From positions 62,001-126,000 of the forward strand of contig JAEYWD010000032.1 of the NCBI GenBank assembly GCA_023429135.1: a stretch of 64,000 bases of DNA. The letters are read 5' to 3'. Position 1 is the stretch's first letter. Each line of letters begins with the position of its first letter. The notes beneath the pieces were generated by a model. That model worked only from the letters and a program-made list of their open reading frames with translations. It was not told the DNA's origin and ran no database searches. The stretch is from Bacteroidota bacterium. Lineage in GTDB: Bacteria > Bacteroidota > Bacteroidia > Bacteroidales > JAAUTT01. Of the stretch, positions 9,499 to 18,422 are shown in pieces. The position numbers were made by a program, and so were the translations under genes.

Positions 9499-10065
9499 AT
9501 GCAACTATTTCGTCATTGGTCAGCATTATTGGCAGCAGCAGTTGTTACAACATTAAGTTCGTGCGACAGGGATAACAACCATCCCGGATGGGACTTTATG
9601 CCCGACATGGCCTATTCCCATGCTTATGAAACCAATTCGCCTAACCCTGGTTTTAAAGACGGGAAAACCATGCGCGAACCGGTTAAGGGAACCATTAGTC
9701 GCGATTTTGTGCCCTATCCATATCAAAAAACCGATGAGCATCGTTTGCTTGCCGGAAAAGAGTTTGTGAATAAATTGCCATACACACCCGAAAACATTGA
9801 AAGAGGAAAAGCAGTTTACAAAACCTACTGCCAGGTTTGTCATGGTGAAGCAGGGGATGGCAAGGGATTTTTATTTACAAGTGGTAAATACCCTTTTCCG
9901 CCTGCATCGCTTATAAACGATAAAATCAAAAACACACCCGACGGTGAAGTTTACCATGTTATCACGGTGGGTTTCGGTATTATGGGAGCTTACGGGACAC
10001 AGATCCGTCCCGACGACCGCTGGAAAACCATTATGTATATCCGTAAAGAACTCGAAAAAAAGTAA
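9499..10065 (+). CDS. actE: Alternative complex III mono-haem cytochrome c lipoprotein ActE
   Basis: This 188-residue protein has a lipoprotein signal (lipobox LSSC at about residues 20-23) and a single c-type haem site (YCQVCHG) in a class I cytochrome fold: RGKAVYKTYC...GDGKG and a later axial Met, probably in GIMGAYG. ActE is thought to pass electrons from alternative complex III to a terminal oxidase or soluble carrier. It is spaced 11 bp from actD and 21 bp from actF. Confidence 0.93.
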   Translation: MQLFRHWSALLAAAVVTTLSSCDRDNNHPGWDFMPDMAYSHAYETNSPNPGFKDGKTMREPVKGTISRDFVPYPYQKTDEHRLLAGKEFVNKLPYTPENIERGKAVYKTYCQVCHGEAGDGKGFLFTSGKYPFPPASLINDKIKNTPDGEVYHVITVGFGIMGAYGTQIRPDDRWKTIMYIRKELEKK

Positions 10066-10086
10066 AACCTGAATAACTATATTCCA

Positions 10087-11268
10087 ATGAACATACTACA
10101 GGAAAAAGAAAAGCTTCAATTTACACCGCTGCTTCGAAATATTTCAATTGCCATGATAGCAGTGGGCGTAATCACTTTTGTATATGCTTTTATTGTTAAT
10201 CCTGAAAAAGCCTGGGCCAATTATTTGCTCAACAATTATTATTTCCTGGCGTTGGCTGTTGGTGCGGCGTTTTTCTATGCCATACAGTATATAACGCAAT
10301 CGGGATGGTCGTCGGGGTTTAAGCGCATACCCGAGGCAATGTTCTCCTATATTCCCGTGGCTGCCGTGTTCTTTGTGCTGCTTTTCTTCGGTGTTCATTA
10401 CCTTTATGAATGGTCGCATTCAGATGTTGTTGCTCACGATCAACTGATAGCTCACAAGTCGCCTTACCTCAATGTCCCGTTCTTCTTTATCAGGCTGGTT
10501 GTTTTCTTTGCTGCCTGGATTTTGTTAACACGCCAGCTCCGAAAGCTATCTCTTCGCGAGGATCAGGTTGGAGGACTGGAGAATTTCCAGAAAAGTGAAT
10601 TCTATTCCAAAGTGTTTATTTTCGTGCTGGGTATTACATTCTCACTTTCGGCTATCGACTGGATAAAATCTATCGAGGTACATTGGTTCAGCACCCTCTT
10701 CGCTCTGAAAAACTTTATCAGCGCCTTCTTTCACGGAACTACGGCTATTGTGTTTATAGCTTTGGTACTGAATTACCGCGGATATTTCAAATTCATCAAC
10801 GGCAGCCATTTGCACGACTTTAACCGCTATATGTTTATTCTCTCCATATTCTATGGATACTTCTGGTTTTCGCAGTTTATGCTGATATGGTACGCCAATA
10901 TTCCCGAAGAAACTGTTTATTATGCCATTCGCTGGGGCGAAGGCTGGAAAACACTCTTCTTTGCCGATATAGTTGTAAACTGGTTTATTCCATTCCTGAT
11001 TTTGCTGCCGCCTGTGCTAAGCCGTAAAAAGCCTCTGATAACCTTTATGGCTGGTTTTATTCTCATCGGATTTTATATCGATTGCTACATGCAGATAATG
11101 CCGGGCTTATTTAAAAACAACCAGTTCGGCCTGATTGAAATTGGTTCGTTTTTAGGATATGCCGGTTTATTTATTCTTATAGTAAGTCATCAGTTATCGA
11201 AATACCCCATTATTGCAAGAAATCATCCTTATCTGGAGGAGAGTCTGGAGCATCATTTTCATCAGTAG
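10087..11268 (+). CDS. actF: Alternative complex III membrane subunit ActF
   Basis: This 393-residue membrane protein has about ten helices and is the second large membrane subunit, structurally related to ActC. Recognisable features are FFHGTTAIVFIALVLNYRG, the helix pair around WFSQFMLIWYANIPEE and the start of the next helix, WFIPFLILLPPVLSRKK. It is the last act gene. In many Bacteroidota, cytochrome oxidase genes follow at this point, but here the next gene (11313) is convergent and unrelated, so the oxidase partner must be encoded elsewhere. Confidence 0.92.
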   Translation: MNILQEKEKLQFTPLLRNISIAMIAVGVITFVYAFIVNPEKAWANYLLNNYYFLALAVGAAFFYAIQYITQSGWSSGFKRIPEAMFSYIPVAAVFFVLLFFGVHYLYEWSHSDVVAHDQLIAHKSPYLNVPFFFIRLVVFFAAWILLTRQLRKLSLREDQVGGLENFQKSEFYSKVFIFVLGITFSLSAIDWIKSIEVHWFSTLFALKNFISAFFHGTTAIVFIALVLNYRGYFKFINGSHLHDFNRYMFILSIFYGYFWFSQFMLIWYANIPEETVYYAIRWGEGWKTLFFADIVVNWFIPFLILLPPVLSRKKPLITFMAGFILIGFYIDCYMQIMPGLFKNNQFGLIEIGSFLGYAGLFILIVSHQLSKYPIIARNHPYLEESLEHHFHQ

Positions 11269-11312
11269 AGGGAGGTTCGACTTTCTAATCTTTTGCTTAT
11301 AATCAGGGGGAG

Positions 11313-13979
11313 TTAGAAACTAAAAGAAATTTTAGCAAGAACCTCCGACGGTCTTAATTTATAATAGTTGGCCGAAAACGACAGATCACTCAGATTTGCA
11401 TATATGTAATCTTTGATGTTCAACATATTTCTCCATTCCAGCGAGTAGCTAATTTGGCGGGATGTATACCTGATACCGATATCTGCAAAAACATCCCTGG
11501 GATAGCTTATTTGAGGAGACTTTCCAATTAAGTATTCTCCTTTAAACCATATATTAATACTTTTTGCCGGAATAAAATACCAGGCAATTGATTGAGATAA
11601 AGCATCGAGAGGATCGAAATCAATAGAAGCAGGAGAGGTTATTCCCATTTGAGAGCGAGAAAATTCATTTTCATAATCCATATTGGTCCACGATGCGAAC
11701 CGGAGATGAATCTTCGATTTGAACTGTAGTGTTTTGTATTTGTAGTCGGAAAGAATATTCTGAAATATTTGCTGCATCGTTGTTGTACTGAAGTTAGCTT
11801 CCAGCCATACTGAAAGAGGTATAACATCAAAGGTTTTACTTATTCTTCCGTTAACATGCCAGCTATTTGTTGTATTATACCTTTTCGACTGTATTTTATG
11901 TGTCAAAGTCTCCGCAATTTTGGTTTCATACATGGTATTTGCTCCTGATATTGTGTAGCCTAATATTATACCTGAAAAAATTGCTTTTACAGGATTCTTG
12001 TAATAAAATCCATACGAAAGGTTATGTGTTTTCTGCTCTTTTAAAATGATTTCGTTTTTAATTAATGTGCGATAATCCACAAACCGGTACCCTAAGGTAA
12101 AATCCTGACAATCGGCTAAATTCACCGAATAATTGTATCTGAGTTGAACTTTCCAGAAATTATGAATTTTGTAATGTGCGCTAACCTGTGGAGTTATAAG
12201 GAAGCGACTAAACGATTCTTTATCATGGTTTTGATTTTCTTTTATCCCAAACTGATAATACCTTAAAGGCATTTCGATGTTGAAGTTAAGTTTATCCCCA
12301 AGATATTCGAGGATTGGCTTAAAGATGTATTGAATCCGGCTTCCTTTTAAATTATTATTTGCCGAGTCTCCTATCTCAATATTGGTGGAATTTATTCTTT
12401 TTCCAATTTTGGACTCCAATGTCTGCGACTGAATAAATACTCCTCCCAGGTATTCTCTATTCCATTTCCCGGTATTTTTTCTTATTGAGAAGTAGGTGTT
12501 TGAAACAATGGAATTTAAACTACATTGTTGTTGTAAAGCTTCATAAGCAACACCATTATTAAAAGTATTTGGATATAATCCCGGAGTAATCATAAAATTT
12601 TGAGGAAGATCCGAGTAAGAAAAAAAGGATCGGAATTGAAAGATGTTATGTGAAACATGTTTAATAAATGTAAAGTCGTTTTTGAGATTTTCTTTCGGAA
12701 GAGCCATGTTTACTCTTAATTGTTCATCTCCAGACGATTCAAGCTTGCTATCGGACCAGCGTTTTCCTAAATTCAGAGAATTCTTCAGATAATACGACTT
12801 TTTATTGGCGGTTAGCGTTAATCCCGTATTGATCAGGTTCTGCAGCTTTGCTAATTTATATTTCTCCCTGATGATAATACTACTGTCGTTAGCATCGGTA
12901 TATTCTGTATAATTATCATTGGTCTGTTCAATCCAATCCTTCATATAGTCAAGATTTAGTTTTAACTGATACTCGTTTTTCAGTTGAAACAGGTTGTTTG
13001 TGCTAAGAGATCCGGAGTTGTTAAACAGGAACCTTTCGGGATTAATTGACGGGGTTGAAAGCAGAGGAGCAGATATCACGTCCGTTTCATCACTTCTGTT
13101 CTCTATTGATTCTTTGAGCGATTCAATAGTGAGCACCTTTAACTGGTCCGAAATATTTTTACCCGTATTGTTAATATAACCGGCATTTAAGCTTTGAAAC
13201 TTTTTCGATAGTTGCATCATGAACATCCTTGCATCCCAGAGCAATGGGTTTAAACCTATTCCAGGTTCAAGCCTCCATATCATTTTTGATTTTGCTATGT
13301 CGGTAAGTTTGAGGTTTAAAGCAGCCTTATCGGAGAATACTGCGTTTTGCAGGGCTTTAATTTCCTGATGATTCTCAAATATCTGAACAAATGAGACTGC
13401 GTCGGCCGGAATATTATTACTTGCCAGGTTGTATTTTCCTTCCAGCAAGTCCAGCCCTTCAATATAAAACCGGCTTATAGCCCTTCCGTTATAAGAAATA
13501 GTTCCGTCTTGTTTTACTTCAATGCCTGGGATTTTTCTCAGTACATCTCCAATTACTCTGTCCTGAGGTTCTTTAAAGCTCGATACCGTATAATTTACGG
13601 TATCGGCATGGTAGCTTATCTTGGGGGCTGTAACTTTGACTTCGTCCAGATCGATAGTGCTGGGATTAAGTTCGAAATTATAAACCGGCCTGGCGGAGTT
13701 TAAAGCTATTTTTTGGCTGACATACCCAAGTAAGGAAGCTTCTACAATTCGCTCTTCAGTTTTTGTTCCTTTCAGTTGTAACCTATACTTTCCGTCGGCT
13801 CCCGTTATAGAATAGCTAAGGATGTTATTTGCCGAATCTCTCAGAATTATAGAACATCCTGCCAGGGGGGATTTATCCTCTGAATCTGTAACAATGCCAT
13901 TGATATAAATTTGTGCCGATGAAATATAGGAAATACCGGTTAAAATAATGAAGATAAAAATAGCTTTCAGGCCCATCAT
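11313..13979 (-). CDS. TonB-dependent-receptor-like outer-membrane beta-barrel protein (GLPGLI partner)
   Basis: This 888-residue outer-membrane protein has a signal peptide ending near ISSAQ, then a carboxypeptidase-D-like regulatory beta domain (about 25-105: INGIVTDSEDKSPLAGCSI), a plug-like region (about 115-230, VIGDVLRKIPGIEV...FYIEGLDLLEG) and a long beta-rich barrel ending in KISFSF with a terminal aromatic residue. The overall plan is that of a TonB-dependent transporter, but I see no clear TonB box. It lies 17 bp downstream of the GLPGLI gene, in a unit that begins with a small exported peptide. Substrate unknown; import or peptide-related transport are both possible. Confidence 0.85.
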   Translation of the reverse strand: MMGLKAIFIFIILTGISYISSAQIYINGIVTDSEDKSPLAGCSIILRDSANNILSYSITGADGKYRLQLKGTKTEERIVEASLLGYVSQKIALNSARPVYNFELNPSTIDLDEVKVTAPKISYHADTVNYTVSSFKEPQDRVIGDVLRKIPGIEVKQDGTISYNGRAISRFYIEGLDLLEGKYNLASNNIPADAVSFVQIFENHQEIKALQNAVFSDKAALNLKLTDIAKSKMIWRLEPGIGLNPLLWDARMFMMQLSKKFQSLNAGYINNTGKNISDQLKVLTIESLKESIENRSDETDVISAPLLSTPSINPERFLFNNSGSLSTNNLFQLKNEYQLKLNLDYMKDWIEQTNDNYTEYTDANDSSIIIREKYKLAKLQNLINTGLTLTANKKSYYLKNSLNLGKRWSDSKLESSGDEQLRVNMALPKENLKNDFTFIKHVSHNIFQFRSFFSYSDLPQNFMITPGLYPNTFNNGVAYEALQQQCSLNSIVSNTYFSIRKNTGKWNREYLGGVFIQSQTLESKIGKRINSTNIEIGDSANNNLKGSRIQYIFKPILEYLGDKLNFNIEMPLRYYQFGIKENQNHDKESFSRFLITPQVSAHYKIHNFWKVQLRYNYSVNLADCQDFTLGYRFVDYRTLIKNEIILKEQKTHNLSYGFYYKNPVKAIFSGIILGYTISGANTMYETKIAETLTHKIQSKRYNTTNSWHVNGRISKTFDVIPLSVWLEANFSTTTMQQIFQNILSDYKYKTLQFKSKIHLRFASWTNMDYENEFSRSQMGITSPASIDFDPLDALSQSIAWYFIPAKSINIWFKGEYLIGKSPQISYPRDVFADIGIRYTSRQISYSLEWRNMLNIKDYIYANLSDLSFSANYYKLRPSEVLAKISFSF

Positions 13980-13996
13980 TCCCTTTCGCTATCCAT

Positions 13997-14794
13997 TTAT
14001 AATTCGATTGGGTTGTAGGGTTTAGGCGGAGCATTGTTCCCGGCAGGGCCTTTAATCCCTGTTGTGGCTTCGAGGTAACCCATGGGATCGTTCATACATC
14101 GTCTGTAGGTTTTTTGAAATTCGGCTTTCGACACCTTTATAAAATTTCCTTTTGGGAGCTGGATTGGTTTACCAGGTTTCAAGGTTTCAATACCAGTACA
14201 TTCAAAGCTATAATGCTTACGGGTATCGTAAACGCGAAGAATTAGGCCAGGCAAGCCGTTAAATTTCCACGGTCCGTTATTTACTGCTATGTCAGAAGTA
14301 AACCACGCTTCGTAATGCCTGCCAAGGTAAAATGCTGTAGCCTTCTGGCAGGTATAGTTAAGAATTTTTACCTTCTCATTTGAGATTTTCCAATCGGGGC
14401 TCGAAAGCTTTTCTTCGTATTGAAAACGGTCGAGCGCTATTTTGTCAAAGGTAGTCATCTGCCCTGCCGGATAATTTTTGAAAATGGTGTAGCTGTTTTT
14501 ACTGCCTTTGTACTTACTCAGATTGGCCATCATATCGGCCTGAGCCACACCCTTGGCTTCGTCGGCCTGTTTTAGTGAATCGGCCATAAATTGTTTAAAG
14601 CTGTAAAACGACGAAATTTTCTTACCTGCCAGCAATATCATTATATCATTTGATACCTTCTGCATATTTGAGGAATCGTTTATGTAACTGAGATTATATG
14701 TAATTTTTAATGTTCCGAGATCAAGTTCCTGGCTGATTGCAGTTAAATTTGAGACTAATAGCGCAACAATGGTAATACTTAATAAAAATCGCAT
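13997..14794 (-). CDS. GLPGLI family exported protein
   Basis: This 265-residue protein begins with a signal peptide (MRFLLSITIVALLVSNLTAISQ) and contains the family-naming motif GLPGLI at about residue 180 (GPWKFNGLPGLILRVYDT), preceded by the conserved region YTCQKATAFYLGRHYEAWFT. GLPGLI proteins are common in Bacteroidota, have no established biochemical role, and are often encoded beside TonB-receptor-like barrels, as here. The gene sits between the small peptide gene (68 bp upstream) and the barrel gene (17 bp downstream). Confidence 0.92.
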   Translation of the reverse strand: MRFLLSITIVALLVSNLTAISQELDLGTLKITYNLSYINDSSNMQKVSNDIMILLAGKKISSFYSFKQFMADSLKQADEAKGVAQADMMANLSKYKGSKNSYTIFKNYPAGQMTTFDKIALDRFQYEEKLSSPDWKISNEKVKILNYTCQKATAFYLGRHYEAWFTSDIAVNNGPWKFNGLPGLILRVYDTRKHYSFECTGIETLKPGKPIQLPKGNFIKVSKAEFQKTYRRCMNDPMGYLEATTGIKGPAGNNAPPKPYNPIEL

Positions 14795-14862
14795 GCTTTT
14801 AGGGTTTTTAATTATTAATGTAAAAGGGTTGCCTTAACAAATATAAGACAACCCCTGGATTT

Positions 14863-15045
14863 TTAATCACCGCAGTAGTATGCATCAATAAATAATGCAG
14901 CCTCTATCCACTGGCTTGTACTACAGCCATTGCATGTATAAGTGCCTGAGCCAGTTCCGCAAGATGTTGTTATCTGCACTTGCTGAGCATTGGCAACAAA
15001 TGCCGTTGCGAAACAGAATAAAAAAAGAATTGCAACTTTTTTCAT
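14863..15045 (-). CDS. Small exported Cys-rich peptide (60 aa)
   Basis: I start this gene at the internal ATG at 15045, which gives a textbook signal peptide (MKKVAILFLFCFATAFVANAQ); the longer frame to 15111 adds a charged leader. The mature part is only about 39 residues and has four Cys (TTSCGTG, YTCNGCST and YYCGD at the C-terminus), so two disulfides are possible. It also carries a Gly/Ser/Thr-rich stretch. I do not recognise the family. It is first in a unit with the GLPGLI protein and the barrel, which suggests it is a substrate, signal or partner of that system. This is inference. Confidence 0.65.
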   Translation of the reverse strand: MKKVAILFLFCFATAFVANAQQVQITTSCGTGSGTYTCNGCSTSQWIEAALFIDAYYCGD

Positions 15046-15258
15046 TTTAAAGATTATTAAAAATTTACCTACTCTAAACCCTTTTCGGTATCCGGGGCAA
15101 TATTTGGCCAAATCTTAGCCGGTATTTGTCTGTTATGGAGGTTCTCAGATGTGCTTTTCAAGTAAATTGACATTTCCAAGACCGGGATTTGCTTAGTGAT
15201 AATTTTTTTCGGAACGAATATCAGTTAAGTGCTTCAAACTCGTGAGCAACACTTTTAA
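15046..15258. other. Intergenic region upstream of the peptide-GLPGLI-barrel unit
   Basis: This noncoding stretch carries the presumed promoter of the minus-strand unit. I found no clear Bacteroidota -33/-7 pair on the minus strand and no open frame worth calling. Confidence 0.4.
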
Positions 15259-15340
15259 AACGATGCTCATCGTTTACCCAAACGATGAGCACGACTTTAA
15301 CAAACGATGCTCATCGTTTTTAAAATGATGAGCATCGTTT
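15259..15340. repeat. Cluster of four alternating palindromic copies of AAACGATGCTCATCGTTT
   Basis: Four near-identical copies of about 13-19 bp lie at 15259-15275, 15280-15292, 15302-15319 and 15322-15340, alternating between CGATGCTCATCG and CGATGAGCATCG (one base differs in the last copy). Adjacent copies can pair into two strong stem-loops. The cluster begins four bases past the stop of the HU-like gene on the minus strand, so it may serve as its terminator, or as a DNA target. Confidence 0.75.
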
Positions 15341-15344
15341 TGGG

Positions 15345-15731
15345 CTATTCAGAAATCAGCTTGTAATCGGCTGTCGAAAGTACTTTTTCAACTATTTTTC
15401 CAGGCCGGAAATTAAGGTTATTGCCTTTGATCATGGCCGGGGTAAATTTTTCGGCTGTATCGGCTCCTTCGCTGCTGAGCGTGATGTTAAAACTGCCAAA
15501 GTCGCCCAGGCGAACAATGGCTCCTTCTATTAGCCGCTCGGGTATGAGGTCGATAAAGCCCTCCAATACTGCTATTACATCCGAAACACTTAAACCGGTG
15601 CGTTTGCTGATCTCATTAGCAAGTTTACGGGTTGTTTCTTCGGAAGTACTTTTTGCCATTGCATAAAATTTACGTGGCGCTTGAGGATCTCTCGGGTTAA
15701 CACGTTGGTTAACTACATAACTTATTGCCAT
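15345..15731 (-). CDS. HU-like DNA-binding protein (Bacteroidota HU-related family)
   Basis: I use the internal ATG at 15731, giving 128 residues starting MAISYVVNQRVNPRDP, the typical N-terminus of this Bacteroidota family; the longer frame to 15788 is unlikely. The first 25 residues are the family-specific extension (RDPQAPRKFYA). They are followed by an HU/IHF fold: helices TRKLANEISKRTGLSVSDV and FIDLIPERLIEGA, then RLGDFGSFNI, which starts the beta-arm region. It is probably a nucleoid-associated or locus-specific architectural DNA-binding protein. No partner gene is adjacent. Confidence 0.87.
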   Translation of the reverse strand: MAISYVVNQRVNPRDPQAPRKFYAMAKSTSEETTRKLANEISKRTGLSVSDVIAVLEGFIDLIPERLIEGAIVRLGDFGSFNITLSSEGADTAEKFTPAMIKGNNLNFRPGKIVEKVLSTADYKLISE

Positions 15732-16148
15732 AGATAAAAGTTTCTGTGTTTGTTTTCCAAAGTAAGATAACAGGTTTGAGGAAAGCAATAAGCAGTTAAG
15801 AGAGATTCTCGAAACAACTAGTTTTTTGCATGGATTGCTTTATTTTTTGCACGAATGGTTAAATTTTGTTCAACTCCTTTATTTTAAGACTTTTTGATAG
15901 TCGATTTAATTATAAAATTAGCTGACTATCAGTTTGATTACGCCTAAACCGTCAGTGAATCCTCATTAATGAAGGGTTTAGATATGTTTTCAATATTGTC
16001 ATTCTAAGTAATCAGATTCTTCACTTAGTTCATTCCGAATGGGAACGAAGTGGAATGAGGAATCTATTTTACAAGAGATTAATTAACTCTACATGCAATT
16101 ATTCAGATAGTCAGTTTAAAATTATAAAATATTCGCAAAGCAACGGAA
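15732..16148. other. 417-bp intergenic region with a GTCATTC/GAATCT inverted repeat
   Basis: No gene was found. The AT-rich left part probably holds the HU-like gene promoter. At 15998-16066 lies an imperfect inverted repeat running from GTCATTCTAAG through AGATTCTTCACTTAGTTC to GAACGAAGTGGAATGAGGAATCT. A related fragment (GACATTCTGAACGAAGTGAAGAATCT split by one mismatch class) recurs at 43236-43261, so this is an interspersed repeat. Confidence 0.55.
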
Positions 16149-16508
16149 CTAACGTATAGACCGGATGTTTTGATCCGAGGCGAAAAGGTTCATAAACTCT
16201 TGCTGGTAGCTTCTGGAAATGGGGACCTCGTTTTGGGCAACAGTCAATATGGAAGTTTTGCTGTTATAGTTACTTATAAACGAAAGGTTAACAATATGGG
16301 AGCGGTGGCAACGGAAAAATTTACTTTTGGGCAGTTCATCGTTCAGAGCTGAAATGCTTAATGTACATTGCACTTGTTTGCCTTCGGAGAGAAAAACAAT
16401 AGAATAATGTCCGTCTGCCTCGAAGCGTATTACATCCTGATAGTTAAAAAATGAATTACCAAGATTAGTCTTAATCATTAAAGGTTTTAGGTTGGTCTTT
16501 GGTTCCAT
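16149..16508 (-). CDS. Stand-alone LytTR DNA-binding protein
   Basis: This 119-residue protein consists almost only of a LytTR DNA-binding domain: IRFEADGHYSIVFLSEGKQ, LSISALNDELP, KFFRCHRSHIVNLSFI and the closing VPISRSYQQEF. In most bacteria this domain follows a response-regulator receiver; here there is none, and no sensor kinase is adjacent, so input must come another way or be absent. The start could also be the Met at residue 11 (16478). It stands alone, with the next gene divergent. Confidence 0.85.
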   Translation of the reverse strand: MEPKTNLKPLMIKTNLGNSFFNYQDVIRFEADGHYSIVFLSEGKQVQCTLSISALNDELPKSKFFRCHRSHIVNLSFISNYNSKTSILTVAQNEVPISRSYQQEFMNLFASDQNIRSIR

Positions 16509-16693
16509 AAGGCGGTTTGTATGTTTTTATTTCGGTGTATAACGAGTTTTCTCCTTCAATTATTTGTTAGTCTAATAGTTCAAATGTAAAATATTTTTAT
16601 TGAGTAAAGCAAGTTTCCAATTGACAATTATTTTCTCCACTCCCAATTTGAAATTATTCTAAATAACTTTGTACATCAAATTCTCTTTTGGTT

Positions 16694-17518
16694 ATGTTAA
16701 AAATTCCTGGAAGGGCATACAAATTCTTTCACCTCCTGAGCCTCGACGTTGTTCTCGGTGCTGCAGGAGGTTATGCTTTTGCATGCAGAGTGTTACAACA
16801 GAATATATCCATTGATATTTTGCTGGTTCTTGGCCTTGCTGTTTGGATCATTTATCTTACCGATCATTTACTGGATAGCGCTAAAGCAAAAAATTCTTCC
16901 TTACTGAAATACCGGCTCTACCTCGAATACCGCAAATGCATAATCGTTCTTTTAGTGATGCTATGTGGCACCGGACTGGTGATGGTTATTGCAGCACTTT
17001 CTTTTGAGTCAGTCATTGCGGGTCTTGTAATGGGAGGATTTGTACTTTTATACCTTACTGGTCAGCATCTCCTGAGCGAAGAGTTACGTAAATTCTTTCC
17101 AAAGGAAATATCCATAGCCGTTATTTATATTGCTGCTATATGGATTGTTCCTCTTCTTCAAACTGGATTTACCGAGGTGGAATATCAGCCATACATGTTT
17201 TTGCACTTTTTATTGGTATTGGCTAACGTATCATTATTTACTCTGTTCGAAAAGCCTGAAGATTTAAATACGCATAAGAATTCTTTTTTCGGGGCAATTT
17301 CTGTCCAACAGCTTAGGACTATAATCGTTATTTTAGCTGTGACCACATTTACGGGTTCTCTTATGCTATTGCAGAATGGAATTTATTATGTTTTACCTTT
17401 TCTTATCATTTCTGTTGTTTATCTTTTGGAGGCTTTCTTTCCTCAAAGAGGGTTTATTGCAAGGTATTATGCAATAATTACCGATGGCGTTTTCCTGTTG
17501 TTTCTCATCTTTTTCTAA
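16694..17518 (+). CDS. UbiA-like polytopic membrane protein, degenerate active site
   Basis: This 275-residue protein (ATG at 16694; a TTG six bases upstream is less likely) has about eight transmembrane helices arranged as in the UbiA prenyltransferase superfamily. The first Asp-rich motif, normally NDxxDxxxD, is represented only by YLTDHLLDSAKAKN at about residue 55. The second is not recognisable (FEKPEDLNTHKNS is the nearest candidate). It is therefore either a divergent family member or a catalytically inactive relative. It is followed 65 bp later by a lipoprotein gene in the same direction. Confidence 0.6.
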   Translation: MLKIPGRAYKFFHLLSLDVVLGAAGGYAFACRVLQQNISIDILLVLGLAVWIIYLTDHLLDSAKAKNSSLLKYRLYLEYRKCIIVLLVMLCGTGLVMVIAALSFESVIAGLVMGGFVLLYLTGQHLLSEELRKFFPKEISIAVIYIAAIWIVPLLQTGFTEVEYQPYMFLHFLLVLANVSLFTLFEKPEDLNTHKNSFFGAISVQQLRTIIVILAVTTFTGSLMLLQNGIYYVLPFLIISVVYLLEAFFPQRGFIARYYAIITDGVFLLFLIFF

Positions 17519-17583
17519 CAAAGTTTTCTGTCTGACCCTGAAACTTTTCGATATCTGCAGAGTATAAAAGGGAAATTTTTGAA

Positions 17584-18417
17584 GTGAAACGGCTATCTTT
17601 TATATTATTTCTTGTCATTCTTCTTAACGCGTGTAAAAAGGATGATGGTCCCGGAATGTTCGATTATACTGTTTCGGGAATCGAAAAAATAGAATCCAAA
17701 GTCGAGGAAACCCATACAATAAACTTAATTGTAACAGGCAACGATGTAATGCCCGAAAATGTTTACCTTACTCTGGAAGATGTTCCGGGTGGCATGACAT
17801 GTACTATCGATCAGGCGGTTGGCGTACCTGAATTTGCAGCTAAGCTGATCATCAAGGTTTCGCGCGATATTGCCGGAGGTACCCATCAATTACGTCTTAT
17901 TGCGAGTTCCAGTCATCGTGTCAAGCAATTCTTTATTGATGTTGAAGTAGATAAATCTCTTTCAGCAGCTTTTACTGTTTATAATTCGGTGATATATAAT
18001 CCCGAGAATATGAGCAGTAACCTGGTGGACAGCGCTTTGGTCAAATTGTATAAAGATCATAACACATACTTAACAGGGGTGCCCGACTTTAAAGCTTATA
18101 CCAGCAAGAGTGGCAAAGCTTTGTTCTTTAAAGTCCCTGCCGGAAATTATCTTTTTACAATCGAAAAAGGAAATCTGACCAATGTTGTTCAAAAACAAAA
18201 CATTGACGGGGTTATGAAAGGTTTTATTGTAGCAGGATTATTTCGTACCCAGCAGGAAATTATTAACAGTGCACAACCCAAAGCCAAACCGGGCGATTTG
18301 AAATTCCGCGATGTTAACGCCGATAATAAAATTGACACACAGGACCTGGGGCAATACGACAGCATTAGCATTTACGACGGAGAACTGAACGAAAGAGTAA
18401 TCTGGATTGGGCTGTAA
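17584..18417 (+). CDS. Putative lipoprotein of unknown function
   Basis: This 277-residue protein starts at a GTG (17584) with a lipoprotein signal MKRLSFILFLVILLNACKK, lipobox LNAC. The mature part looks beta-rich: an N-terminal Ig-like region of about 100 residues (SKVEETHTINLIVTGNDV...LIIKVSRDIAGGTHQLRLIA) and a second region resembling a carboxypeptidase-regulatory-like fold (about 130-210). Near the C-terminus, DVNADNKIDTQDLGQYD resembles a single dockerin/EF-hand-type calcium loop. I do not recognise the family. Confidence 0.65.
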   Translation: MKRLSFILFLVILLNACKKDDGPGMFDYTVSGIEKIESKVEETHTINLIVTGNDVMPENVYLTLEDVPGGMTCTIDQAVGVPEFAAKLIIKVSRDIAGGTHQLRLIASSSHRVKQFFIDVEVDKSLSAAFTVYNSVIYNPENMSSNLVDSALVKLYKDHNTYLTGVPDFKAYTSKSGKALFFKVPAGNYLFTIEKGNLTNVVQKQNIDGVMKGFIVAGLFRTQQEIINSAQPKAKPGDLKFRDVNADNKIDTQDLGQYDSISIYDGELNERVIWIGL

Positions 18418-18422
18418 AATTT

